64,000 nucleotides of DNA from Paenalicyclobacillus macrosporangiidus (GTDB taxonomy: Bacteria; Bacillota; Bacilli; Alicyclobacillales; Alicyclobacillaceae), in contig NZ_FPBV01000005.1 in the NCBI RefSeq assembly GCF_900116805.1, positions 124,001 through 188,000 on the forward strand. Reading direction: 5' to 3'. Positions 38,164 to 47,569 of this stretch are shown piece after piece (position 1 is the first letter of the stretch; each line of letters begins with the position of its first letter). Made by a program: the position numbers and the translations under genes. The notes beneath the pieces are model-generated. The model made no database searches and was not told where the DNA came from. It saw only the letters and a list, made by a program, of their open reading frames with translations.

Positions 38164-38985
38164 ATGAGCCAGGGGGACCATCCGCCGATGTCCGATTCCG
38201 TCGTCGTCGAGGGGCTCAGCAAGCGGTTCGGCGCTTATCAGGCCGTGGACGACGTCTCCTTCCGCACCCAGGCGGGGGAGTGCTTCGGGCTGCTCGGCCC
38301 CAACGGGGCGGGCAAGTCCACCACCATCAAGATGCTGGCCACACTGCTCCGGCCGGACGCAGGCCGTGCCCTGGTCGCCGGATTTGATGTCGTGGCCGAG
38401 CCGCAACGGGTTCGATCCGCCATAGGCTACGTCCCCCAGATGCTCTCGGTGAACAGCGCCCTGACCGGGTACGAGAACCTCGTCATCTGCGCCCGGCTGC
38501 AGGGGCTTCGTCCCAGGGCGCGGAAGGTGCGGATCGACGAGGTCATCACCATGCTTGGGTTAGAGGACGCGGCCCACCGGCTGGTGCGCACCTACTCCGG
38601 GGGAATGGTGCGGCGCCTCGAGATCGGCCAGGCGATTCTGCACCGGCCGAAGGTCCTGTTCCTCGACGAGCCGACGGTCGGACTCGATCCGGTCGCCCGC
38701 CAAAGCGTCTGGGAACACATCGAACGCCTGCGCCGCGATTACGGCATGACCGTGTTCCTCACCACCCACTACATGGAGGAAGCCGAATCCCTGTGCAGCC
38801 GCATCGCCATCATGAGCCGCGGGCGCGTCGCCGCACTCGGGACGTTGGCGGAGCTGCGGGATCGCGTCGGCAATCCGGAGGCGACCCTCAACGAGATCTT
38901 CGTCCACTTCGCCGGCCAATTCCAACACGAGGGAGGGCTGCGGGATGTCTCACGCACACGCCGGATCGCACGCCGCCTCGGTTGA
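38164..38985 (+). CDS. ABC exporter ATP-binding subunit (drug-resistance type)
   Basis: A 273-residue ATPase of the ABC-2 exporter class. Walker A is GPNGAGKST, the signature is YSGGMVRRLEIG, Walker B is VLFLDEPTVGLD and the switch histidine is in TTHYMEEAE. The ATG at 38164 follows GGGGAGGGATCCGG. Its last 41 bases overlap the permease gene, which suggests coupled translation. The substrate is unknown; drug or lipid export is usual for marR-linked members. Confidence 0.92.
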   Translation: MSQGDHPPMSDSVVVEGLSKRFGAYQAVDDVSFRTQAGECFGLLGPNGAGKSTTIKMLATLLRPDAGRALVAGFDVVAEPQRVRSAIGYVPQMLSVNSALTGYENLVICARLQGLRPRARKVRIDEVITMLGLEDAAHRLVRTYSGGMVRRLEIGQAILHRPKVLFLDEPTVGLDPVARQSVWEHIERLRRDYGMTVFLTTHYMEEAESLCSRIAIMSRGRVAALGTLAELRDRVGNPEATLNEIFVHFAGQFQHEGGLRDVSRTRRIARRLG

Positions 38986-39778
38986 GACGCAGCCCGACGT
39001 CTACACGAACCCGGTATGGCGCTACCTCGTCCACGCGGCGACCATCGTGGATCTCGAGCTGCGCAAGCTCCGCCGCGATCCCAGCGAGCTCATCATGCGC
39101 GCCGTCCAACCGGCCCTGTGGCTGTTGGTGTTCGGCCAGGCCTTCGGGCGTCTGCGCGCGGTGCCCACCGGCGGGGTGCCGTATCTCGCCTTCCTCACGC
39201 CCGGCATCCTCGCGCAGTCCGTGACGTTCATCTCCATCTTCTACGGGATCGCCATCATCTGGGAGAGGGACATGGGGATCCTGCAGAAGTACCTGGCGAC
39301 GCCCATGCGCCGTTCCGCGCTCGTTCTCGGCAAGCAGCTGGGCGCCTCGACCCGTGCCATCAGCCAAGCCGTCGTCATCCTCGTGCTGTCCTGGCTCGTG
39401 GGGGTGCGGCTGCATGTGGGGTGGAACGTGATCGCCGTGTTGATTCTCGTCATCCTGGGCGCCGCATTTTTCGCCGGCATGTCGATGGTGCTGGCCGCCT
39501 TGCTCAAGACGCGGGAGCGGATGATGGGCATCGGCCAGGTGATCACGATGCCGCTGTTCTTCTCCTCCAACGCCCTGTATCCCATCAGCATCATGCCGGC
39601 CTGGCTGAAGGTGGTTGCGACCATCAACCCCATGACCTACCTGGTCGACGGCCTGCGCGGCCTCCTGCTCGGCACAGGCACGCACGCCGTCTGGGCGGAC
39701 GCGTTGATCCTCGCCTTCGCGGGCACGCTGATGCTGGCCCTGGCGTCGTACCTGTTCCCGCGCCGGCTGGCGGGGTGA
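38945..39778 (+). CDS. ABC-2 type permease
   Basis: A 277-residue membrane subunit with six helices of the ABC-2 family. Characteristic blocks are AVQPALWLLVFGQAFG, YLAFLTPGILAQSV, LQKYLATPMRRSALVLGKQLGA (the coupling region) and PLFFSSNALYPI. It pairs with the ATPase encoded just upstream and overlapping. MarR regulator, ATPase and permease form one operon. Confidence 0.9.
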   Translation: MSHAHAGSHAASVETQPDVYTNPVWRYLVHAATIVDLELRKLRRDPSELIMRAVQPALWLLVFGQAFGRLRAVPTGGVPYLAFLTPGILAQSVTFISIFYGIAIIWERDMGILQKYLATPMRRSALVLGKQLGASTRAISQAVVILVLSWLVGVRLHVGWNVIAVLILVILGAAFFAGMSMVLAALLKTRERMMGIGQVITMPLFFSSNALYPISIMPAWLKVVATINPMTYLVDGLRGLLLGTGTHAVWADALILAFAGTLMLALASYLFPRRLAG

Positions 39779-39977
39779 CGCGGTGGCACCGGGGGATGCC
39801 TCGCGCGTTTGCGACCTCGATCCCGCGGGATCGTAAATGCGAAAAGGTGGTTATATGCGGACGCCGTCGCTATCAATCCCGCCGTCCCACACCATAACCA
39901 CAACTCTGTTGTTACGGGGCGCGCACGCCGCTCCGTCTCTATGGACTCTATGAACTTCCGCTTCCCGATTGGTATAA

Positions 39978-41087
<1,110 letters not shown>

Positions 41088-41174
41088 CGGCGACCGTCCG
41101 TGCGCCGGAAGGGGGGCGGCGTACCGTGGCTCCCACCCGAAGGACGCGGAGTTTGGCGCACAGGAGTTGACGCA

Positions 41175-42443
41175 ATGGCAAAGATCATCATCGACGGCGG
41201 CCGCCGCCTGGAGGGGACGGTTCGCATCGGCGGAGCAAAAAATGCCGTGCTGCCCATCCTTGCAGCCAGCCTGTTGGCGTCCCGGGGAGTCAGCGTGATC
41301 GAAGAAGTCCCGTCGCTGCTCGACGTGCAGCACATGGCCCAGACCATCGCTGCCCTGGGGGCCAAGGTGGACTGGATCGATCACGCCATTCGCGTCGACG
41401 CCACGCAGCTGCGGAGCGTGGAGCCTCCGTACGATCTCGTTCGCCGCATGCGGGCGTCTTTTGTCGTAGCGGGACCTTTGCTGTCCCGGTTCGGCGAAGC
41501 CATCATCGCCCTGCCCGGCGGCTGCAACATCGGCCCGCGACCCGTGGATCTACATATCAAGGGCTTCGAGGCGATGGGGGCCTCGGTGACGATGGAGAAC
41601 GGGTGCGTACATCTGCGCGCGCCCCGCGGCGGTCTGCGGGGGGCGCGGATCTACCTGGACATCGCCAGCGTCGGGGCCACCCAAAACATCATGATGGCGG
41701 CGTGTCTGGCCAACGGCCAGACCATCATCGAGAACGCGGCGAAGGAGCCGGAAAATGTCGATCTCGCCAACTACCTCAACGCCATGGGTGCCCGCGTGCG
41801 CGGGGCCGGGACGGATACCATCCGGATCGACGGCGTGAAGGAGTTGACCGGGGCCGTGCACAGCGTGATCCCGGACCGCATCGAGGCCGGGACGTTCCTC
41901 ATCGCGGGCGCGGTGATGGGCAACGGCGTCTACGTGGAGAACGCGTTGTCGCAGCATTTGGCGGCGTTGATCGCGAAGCTGACGGAGGCCGGCGCCCAGC
42001 TTGAGGACGACGTGCGGGGCATCAAGGTGTGGCCCATCGAGGGATCGCGGCTGCGGGCCATCGACGTGAAGACGCACTACTACCCGGCTTATCCGACGGA
42101 TCTCCAGGCCCAGATGGTCGCCGCGCTCACGACGGCCCAGGGGACGAGCATGATGACGGAGACGGTGTTCGAGAACCGCTTCATGCACGTGGCGGAGCTG
42201 CAGCGCATGGGCGCCGAGATCCACATCGAGGGGCGGACGGCGGTCATTGAAGGCATCGAGGCCCTGACGGGCGCGGAGGTCACGGCCACCGACCTGCGCG
42301 CGGGGGCGGCCCTCGTCATCGCGGGGCTGATGGCGAACGGCACCACCACCGTCAGCGGGGTGCACCACATTGATCGGGGTTACGAAGACCTGGTCGGCAA
42401 GTTCCAGTCGCTCGGCGCGAGCATCCGCCGCGTGGAGGAATAG
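41175..42443 (+). CDS. murA: UDP-N-acetylglucosamine 1-carboxyvinyltransferase
   Basis: A 422-residue enzyme for the first committed step of peptidoglycan synthesis, adding enolpyruvate from PEP to UDP-GlcNAc. Lys22 in GGAKNAVLP and the catalytic Cys117 in LPGGCNIGPRPVDLH are present, so the protein should be sensitive to fosfomycin. The ATG at 41175 follows ACAGGAGTTGACGCA. It heads the conserved murA-spoIID-spoIIQ-spoIIID-mbl order. Confidence 0.96.
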   Translation: MAKIIIDGGRRLEGTVRIGGAKNAVLPILAASLLASRGVSVIEEVPSLLDVQHMAQTIAALGAKVDWIDHAIRVDATQLRSVEPPYDLVRRMRASFVVAGPLLSRFGEAIIALPGGCNIGPRPVDLHIKGFEAMGASVTMENGCVHLRAPRGGLRGARIYLDIASVGATQNIMMAACLANGQTIIENAAKEPENVDLANYLNAMGARVRGAGTDTIRIDGVKELTGAVHSVIPDRIEAGTFLIAGAVMGNGVYVENALSQHLAALIAKLTEAGAQLEDDVRGIKVWPIEGSRLRAIDVKTHYYPAYPTDLQAQMVAALTTAQGTSMMTETVFENRFMHVAELQRMGAEIHIEGRTAVIEGIEALTGAEVTATDLRAGAALVIAGLMANGTTTVSGVHHIDRGYEDLVGKFQSLGASIRRVEE

Positions 42444-42500
42444 CCGGCCGGGATGGGACAAGCGGTAACCGGAGGGCGGCCGGGTCGGGCGCGGCTCGGT

Positions 42501-42526
42501 CACGGGCCGAGGGGCCCCCGGCCGTG
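42501..42526 (+). terminator. Hairpin after murA, in a gene-free gap
   Basis: CACGG-CCG (with one bulged G) pairs with CGG-CCGTG over an AGGGGCCCC loop region; no T-tract follows. The rest of the gap 42444-43022 holds no gene or RNA I can support. Confidence 0.4.
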
Positions 42527-43022
42527 TTGCCGCCCGGCCAAGTCCGGTACATACAGAATGAGGCTCGCTGCGAGGGTGCGGCGGGCCTCTCTGTTTGGGT
42601 TCGCTGGCAAAGCGCCCACAAAAAGACGCAGCCGCAGGACCGGCTGCCAAGGGTAAGGGGGAAACAGAACAGAGGAAGAAGTGAACGGCCAATCGCACGG
42701 CTGCCAGGGCGTTGACCGGCACCGGAGCGTTCCTGCATCGGTGCTTGTTATACGCATACGATCCTGCCGCCATCGTTGTGGGGGTTCTACGGTTTCGGAT
42801 TTGTCCGACATCCAAGTACCCAGCCCGCGTGACGGTCCCTGTCGATTTCAGTGGACGGTCTGTCCGCAGGCGCTCTCAGGCGCTGACGGATGCCACGGGT
42901 TCACCTCCCGGCCCAACTTTTCCCGGACAACCGCCCGGGTGGGCGCACGTCCAGGAGCCGCATCCCCGGTTCACGTATCGTAACGGCAGAGACCAAAATC
43001 CCCACCGGAGGGTGTCGGCGAT

Positions 43023-43331
43023 ATGGAAGTGCATATCATCCACAAAGAGATTGTCAGGCCGTACGTCGGCAAGTGGGTGCATTGTCACTCCGTCTACGGG
43101 ATGCATGCCGGGTTGCTGCACCGTGCGTTGCACGACGGGATCGTGCTCATCCACCCGGTGACGCTGGCCAGCGGATCGCCGCAGGAAGAAGGGCAGATCC
43201 GCGCCGAAGGGGACGCCCCCCTGGCGGCCGGAGACGTGCGCCAGGCGCAATTCTTCCTGCCGTTTCCGGGTCTGTTCATCCCGTACGGCGGCATTTTCGG
43301 CCTCTGGCCCCGGCCGCCCATCATCATCTGA
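43023..43331 (+). CDS. Small conserved-looking protein, unrecognised
   Basis: A 102-residue protein. The first half, VGKWVHCHSVYGMHAGLLHRALHDGIVLI (as VHCHSVYGMHAGLLH), has the pattern of a small barrel domain seen in other Bacillales proteins in which a conserved glycine-histidine strand is followed by a hydrophobic strand. The last 20 residues, GLFIPYGGIFGLWPRPPII, are aromatic and Gly/Pro-rich. The ATG follows AGGGTGTCGGCGAT with a weak site. It lies between murA and spoIID. Its function is unknown; an Sm-like or spore-surface role would be guesswork. Confidence 0.5.
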   Translation: MEVHIIHKEIVRPYVGKWVHCHSVYGMHAGLLHRALHDGIVLIHPVTLASGSPQEEGQIRAEGDAPLAAGDVRQAQFFLPFPGLFIPYGGIFGLWPRPPIII

Positions 43332-43458
43332 GGTCCCCCGCGCGATCCTTCGCCCATAGCGGGGGACCCCGCCCGGGCTTCTCCCGCGGCTGCGGCCCGG
43401 CAACGCCCCGTCCCGCCTCGCGACGCACCGCGGCTGCCGCGCGTCTCTCATCCCTCCT

Positions 43459-43488
43459 TCATAATCCCGCCCCCGCGCGCATACTCAT
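43459..43488 (+). promoter_or_regulatory. Candidate sigma-E promoter of spoIID
   Basis: TCATAAT (43459-43465) and CATACTCAT (43480-43488) are 14 bases apart, close to the sigma-E consensus (KMATATT, 13-15 bases, CATACAHT). The spoIID start is about 48 bases downstream. spoIID is transcribed by sigma-E in Bacillus. Confidence 0.6.
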
Positions 43489-43535
43489 CATCCCAGGTTG
43501 TCCGCAACCGATGCCCTGCGGAGGAGGGACAGGCC

Positions 43536-44909
43536 TTGCCCAATCCGGAGAACACCCATCCCCAACCCCAAGCCGCGCCGAACGGCGAGAAGGACGAGGT
43601 GCCCCAGGCGGCGGAACCCGCGCCGAAGGGGGAAGTCCGCCCGGTCACCCCGGTGATTCCCCTGCCGCGATCCCGCTCCGCACCCCACAGCCCTGCCGCC
43701 TCGTCCCAGCCACGGCCGGAGCGCGCCCAGCGGGGTGCGGGCCTGCGCAACCTGCAGGTCCGGCGTGGCGCACGTCTGCGCAACCTTCCGGCCTTGCGCG
43801 GGGGTCTGCGCCTCCTGGCGGCCCTTCGCGGGCTCTGGCCGCACCAAGACCCGCCCGCCCTTCTGCGTCCGCGCGCCCTCTGGCGCCGGGTGCACCGCCG
43901 CCTCCACCCAGGGCCGCTGGGGTGGCCGGGCAAGGCTGGGATCGCCTTCGCCGCCGCGTTCGCTGCCGTGGTGCTCCTGCCGGCGGGGATGGCGCTGACC
44001 GTGCACGGGAAGGGCGGGGGAGGCCTCGGGATGGAAGCCTGGGTGGACAGTTGGGACGCCCACACCGTGCTGCGCGTGTACCACATGGAGACCGGCCAGG
44101 TGACGCCCGTGGCGTTGAACGACTGGCTGGTCGAAGTCCTGGCCGCGCAGATGAGCCCCGACGCGCCCATGGACGCCCTCCAGGCCGCCGCTGTCGCCGC
44201 CCGGACCTACGCGGTGCGGGCGCTGTCCCATCCGGCGGAGGACGGCTCCGCGTTCGCCTATCAGCACAACGCCGACCTCACCGACAGCCCCGTCCTCGAT
44301 CTCCCGCTCCTCCCCGCCGAGGCCCAGGCCCAGCGCTACGGCGCGCGCAACCCCGTGTACAGCGCCCGCCTGCAGCAGGCCGTGCAGGCCACCGACGGCC
44401 GGATTCTGACCTACAAAGGCCAACCCATCCTCGCCTTCCTCTTCGGCCAATCCGCCGGGCGGACGCGGGACGCCGCGCAGGCGCTCGGGCGGTCGCTGCC
44501 GTATCTGCCCTCCGTCCCCTGTCCGGACGACGCCGCCCATCCCGTCACGCAGACGCTCCAGTTCACGCCCGTCGATCTCGCCGGTCGCCTCAACTGGCCC
44601 CCTTCCGCAGGACTGCCTGACCCGTCCGCGTTCCGCGCGGTCGCCCAGGATTCGTACGGCTACGTGAAGATCGTGGCCTGCGGGGACCGGACCTGGTCCG
44701 GGACTGACTTCGCCGCCCGGCTCGGGCTCGCCTCGACCCACTTTCAACTGTCGGCGCAGGCGGGGAAACTCGTCGTGCGGGTGCAGGGGGAGGGCAGCGG
44801 GATCGGCATGAGCCTGCACGAGGCGGCGGCGATGGCCGGGCGGGGGAAGGCGTGGCGGGACATCCTGTCCACCTTCTATCCCGGCACGGAGGTCACGGGT
44901 GGTTCGTGA
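43536..44909 (+). CDS. spoIID: SpoIID-family stage II sporulation protein with a long N-terminal extension and altered catalytic motif
   Basis: A 457-residue member of the SpoIID family, peptidoglycan lytic enzymes needed for engulfment. It has a basic, Pro-rich cytoplasmic extension of about 130 residues, one membrane helix (about 133-154) and the SpoIID domain. Bacillus SpoIID is about 343 residues, so it is long. The conserved stretch normally reading ASEMP with catalytic Glu is AAQMSP here (Gln205), and the usual GHGVGMSQYGA is GSGIGMSLHEA (residues 420-430). Its TTG start follows GCGGAGGAGGGA. Position and the likely sigma-E promoter support the call; activity is uncertain. Confidence 0.85.
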   Translation: MPNPENTHPQPQAAPNGEKDEVPQAAEPAPKGEVRPVTPVIPLPRSRSAPHSPAASSQPRPERAQRGAGLRNLQVRRGARLRNLPALRGGLRLLAALRGLWPHQDPPALLRPRALWRRVHRRLHPGPLGWPGKAGIAFAAAFAAVVLLPAGMALTVHGKGGGGLGMEAWVDSWDAHTVLRVYHMETGQVTPVALNDWLVEVLAAQMSPDAPMDALQAAAVAARTYAVRALSHPAEDGSAFAYQHNADLTDSPVLDLPLLPAEAQAQRYGARNPVYSARLQQAVQATDGRILTYKGQPILAFLFGQSAGRTRDAAQALGRSLPYLPSVPCPDDAAHPVTQTLQFTPVDLAGRLNWPPSAGLPDPSAFRAVAQDSYGYVKIVACGDRTWSGTDFAARLGLASTHFQLSAQAGKLVVRVQGEGSGIGMSLHEAAAMAGRGKAWRDILSTFYPGTEVTGGS

Positions 44910-44982
44910 GGGGCGCGCACCGGCGGAATCCATTCCCTGGCCAGCATCTCCCCCGGATTCTGACAATCTCATGCGCCGCGTG

Positions 44983-45011
44983 GTATAAAACATTGGCAAT
45001 GTGGCGACACT
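44983..45011 (+). promoter_or_regulatory. Candidate sigma-F promoter of spoIIQ
   Basis: GTATA (44983-44987) and GGCGACACT (45003-45011) are 15 bases apart, near the sigma-F consensus (GYWTA, about 16 bases, GGNNANANT). The coding start is 22 bases downstream. spoIIQ is sigma-F dependent in Bacillus. Confidence 0.55.
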
Positions 45012-45032
45012 CGTGAATGAGGTGAGCGCCAC

Positions 45033-45755
45033 ATGGATGAAAACAAGCATCCAAACCAGAATCTGAGCAAAGAGAATCCAAAGGGCAGCCAGGCTCCGGA
45101 GACCCCGGGCAGCGCCCCCATTGCATCCCGCCGCGTCTTCTCGAAACGCTGGGTCTACCCGGCCATCTACCTCGGCGCCGCAGCGCTGATCATCGGACTC
45201 ATGTATGTAAAGAGCCAGACAGGCACCAGTCCGGTGACCAGCACGGATGTCAACGAGGGGCAGGGCCAGACCACGACGACCACCACGCAGGCGCTGACGT
45301 GGCAATGGCCGGCCGATCCCGCCGCCGCCACCAAGGTCACCCTGGGCTTCTACCCGGCCAAGGGCACGGCCGATCAGCAGGCCGCCGCGCTGGTGTCGTA
45401 CGACAACGGCTACTATCCGCACCAGGGAGTCGACATCAAGGCGGGCTCCGGCCAGCCGTTCACGGTCCTGGCCGCGGCCGACGGCAAGGTGACCGCCGTC
45501 AACGCGGATCCCAACAACCAAGCCAACCAACTCAAAGGGTTGACGGTGGTGGTCACGTCTCCCGGCGGCTACGAGGAGCATTACGAGTCTCTCTCCGCCG
45601 TCAAGGTCAAGGTCGGGGACACGGTCCGCGCCGGACAAGCCATCGGCACTTCGGGCACGTGCCTCTTCGAGCAGTCGCAGGGCAACCACCTGTTCTTCGC
45701 CGTCTACAAGGATGGCCAGTTGATTGACCCGGCGACGGTGCTGCCGAAGAGCTGA
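45033..45755 (+). CDS. spoIIQ: Stage II sporulation protein Q (M23-like, degenerate)
   Basis: A 240-residue forespore membrane protein that pairs with SpoIIIAH across the intermembrane space. It has a short cytoplasmic start, one membrane helix (about 42-60), a Thr-rich stalk (residues 80-86) and a LytM/M23 domain. H130 and D134 of the HxxxD motif and H183 are kept, but the final HxH motif reads HLF (H219, F221), so a zinc ligand is lost and peptidase activity is unlikely. The Bacillus protein is also degenerate. The ATG follows GAGGTGAGCGCC. Confidence 0.88.
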   Translation: MDENKHPNQNLSKENPKGSQAPETPGSAPIASRRVFSKRWVYPAIYLGAAALIIGLMYVKSQTGTSPVTSTDVNEGQGQTTTTTTQALTWQWPADPAAATKVTLGFYPAKGTADQQAAALVSYDNGYYPHQGVDIKAGSGQPFTVLAAADGKVTAVNADPNNQANQLKGLTVVVTSPGGYEEHYESLSAVKVKVGDTVRAGQAIGTSGTCLFEQSQGNHLFFAVYKDGQLIDPATVLPKS

Positions 45756-45816
45756 GGCTCGCCTGAAAGATTTCCTGGAACAATCACGTACGAGACGCGC
45801 GACGATACGGGGTGAC

Positions 45817-45850
45817 GGTCGCTTCCAAAGGAAGCGGCCGCCTTTTTATT
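45817..45850 (+). terminator. Intrinsic terminator of spoIIQ
   Basis: A 10-bp stem, GGTCGCTTCC (45817-45826) with GGAAGCGGCC (45830-45839), over an AAA loop, is followed by GCCTTTTTATTT. Confidence 0.9.
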
Positions 45851-45928
45851 TCCCGGGGAGGATTTGCGAGAAAACGAGAGGGAATAGCCAAAAACAAGCC
45901 CTGACAAGCTCTAACCGCGTGTCACAAG

Positions 45929-45956
45929 GCATATGGTGTACACCCCCTCATATACT
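45929..45956 (+). promoter_or_regulatory. Candidate sigma-E promoter of spoIIID
   Basis: GCATATG (45929-45935) and CATATACT (45949-45956) are 13 bases apart, an acceptable sigma-E match. The GTG start of spoIIID is about 40 bases further on, and spoIIID is a sigma-E gene in Bacillus. Confidence 0.5.
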
Positions 45957-45995
45957 GTATCAGACCATCTGAGCAAACCTGGGGAGGCGAGGGGA

Positions 45996-46316
45996 GTGCA
46001 TGATTATATCAAGGAGCGTACGCTGAAGATCGGCGAGTATATTGTCGAGACGCGCAACACGGTTCGCACCATCGCGCGCGAATTCGGGGTGTCCAAGAGC
46101 ACGGTCCACAAGGATCTGACCGAGCGGCTGCCGGAGATCAACCCGGAGCTGGCCGGCCGGGTCAAGGAGATCCTCGAGTACCACAAGTCCATCCGGCACC
46201 TGCGGGGAGGAGAGGCCACGAAACTCAAGTACAACAAGGAGGCGTCGGACGACGCCCAAGCGCGATCCGCGTCGAAAAACTTTCAAACGAGAAAAGGAGT
46301 TTCCAGCGGTCTGTAG
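45996..46316 (+). CDS. spoIIID: Sporulation transcription factor SpoIIID
   Basis: A 106-residue DNA-binding protein that adjusts mother-cell gene expression during sporulation. The helix-turn-helix is TVRTIAREFGVSKSTVHKDLTERLP and the preceding HDYIKERTLKIGEYIVET is nearly as in Bacillus; both are quoted in part. The GTG at 45996 follows GGGGAGGCGAGGGGA and gives a protein of the usual start. The C-terminal tail (KEASDDAQARSASK) is somewhat longer than in Bacillus. Confidence 0.94.
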   Translation: MHDYIKERTLKIGEYIVETRNTVRTIAREFGVSKSTVHKDLTERLPEINPELAGRVKEILEYHKSIRHLRGGEATKLKYNKEASDDAQARSASKNFQTRKGVSSGL

Positions 46317-46492
46317 AATCACTCTCTATTCGGACGAAACGTGATTGACACACCCATGCGCGTTGGGTGCTTGCGCCTCAGCGCCCTCGGTGGAAGGCCA
46401 TTGCAGCTTGTGCCTGCGCGAACTCTGGGACATCCGTACCGTGGCAGCAGATACGCTCCGATGCACGCTCAGTTGGGGAGGACTCGCCGCAA

Positions 46493-47533
46493 ATGTTTTC
46501 CAAAGACATCGGTGTCGATCTCGGCACCGCAACGGTTCTCATCCACGTCCGGGGACAGGGGATTGTCCTCAACGAACCCTCAGTGGTCGCCATTGATCAG
46601 ACGACGAAGCAGGTGGTCGCTGTCGGCGAAGAGGCCAGGCAGATGCTCGGCCGCACGCCCGGCAACATCGTCGCCATTCGCCCGTTGCGCGAGGGCGTCA
46701 TCGCTGACTTTGAAGTGACGGAAATCATGCTGCGCCATTTCATTCGGAAAACCATCGGCAACAGCGTCATGATGCGTCCGCGCGCCATCATCTGCGTCCC
46801 CGCCGGCATCACGTCGGTCGAGCAGAAGGCGGTTCGGCAAGCCGCGGAGGCGTGCGGCATCAAGCACGTTGATCTCATAGAAGAACCGAAAGCGGCCGCC
46901 ATCGGCGCCGGCTTGAACATCTTCGAGCCGAGCGGCAGCATGGTGGTCGACATTGGAGGAGGCACCACGGACGTCGCGGTCCTCTCGCTCGGCGACGTGG
47001 TGACCTCCGCTTCTCTGCGCATCGCGGGGGACAAGTTCGACGAGGCCATCGTCAAATACATCAAGCGCGTGCACAACCTGCTCATCGGTGAGCGCACTGC
47101 GGAAGAGCTGAAGAAAGAGCTCGCCACCGTGTACCCGAACAGCCGGACCGGCGAGATGGACGTGCGCGGCCGCGACATGGTCAGCGGCCTCCCCAAGACC
47201 GTGACCGTGCACGCCGAGGAGATGCGGGAAGCGTTGCAGGAACCGGTGGAGCAGATTGTCGCCGCGGCCAAGTCGGTGCTGGAGCGGACACCGCCGGAAC
47301 TGGCGGCCGACATTTTCGACAAGGGCGTCGTGCTCACCGGTGGCGGGGCGCTCGTCGACGGCCTGGACAAGCTGATGATGGATGAGCTGCAGATTCCGGT
47401 GCACGTCGCGGAGAATCCGACCCACTGCGTGGTCCTGGGCACGGGCATCATGCTCGAGAGCCCGTACTACAAGAAGTTCAGGGCGAGCGCCAAACCATCG
47501 GGGCGGCCGAGCGGCGCGGCGGAGCGGATGTGA
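46493..47533 (+). CDS. mbl: Rod-shape protein of the MreB/Mbl family
   Basis: A 346-residue actin-like protein that guides side-wall synthesis. The phosphate-1 loop is DIGVDLGTATVLIHV, the phosphate-2 loop VVDIGGGTTDVAVLS and the adenosine motif GVVLTGGGALVDGLD. The order spoIIID-mbl-flhO-flhP is that of Bacillus, so Mbl is preferred to MreB. The ATG at 46493 follows GGGGAGGACTCGCCGC; the frame upstream to 46367 has no binding site. Confidence 0.93.
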   Translation: MFSKDIGVDLGTATVLIHVRGQGIVLNEPSVVAIDQTTKQVVAVGEEARQMLGRTPGNIVAIRPLREGVIADFEVTEIMLRHFIRKTIGNSVMMRPRAIICVPAGITSVEQKAVRQAAEACGIKHVDLIEEPKAAAIGAGLNIFEPSGSMVVDIGGGTTDVAVLSLGDVVTSASLRIAGDKFDEAIVKYIKRVHNLLIGERTAEELKKELATVYPNSRTGEMDVRGRDMVSGLPKTVTVHAEEMREALQEPVEQIVAAAKSVLERTPPELAADIFDKGVVLTGGGALVDGLDKLMMDELQIPVHVAENPTHCVVLGTGIMLESPYYKKFRASAKPSGRPSGAAERM

Positions 47534-47569
47534 AGCGATGCGAGATCGCGCTGGGAAGGAGGATGACCT

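Noticed and set aside
42453-43022. Several short frames between murA and the 102-residue gene
   Set aside because: None has a binding site or protein-like composition.
46345-46350. TTGACA as -35 of a separate mbl promoter
   Set aside because: No -10 box at the right distance; the hairpin CACCCA/TGGGTG just after it makes the reading doubtful.
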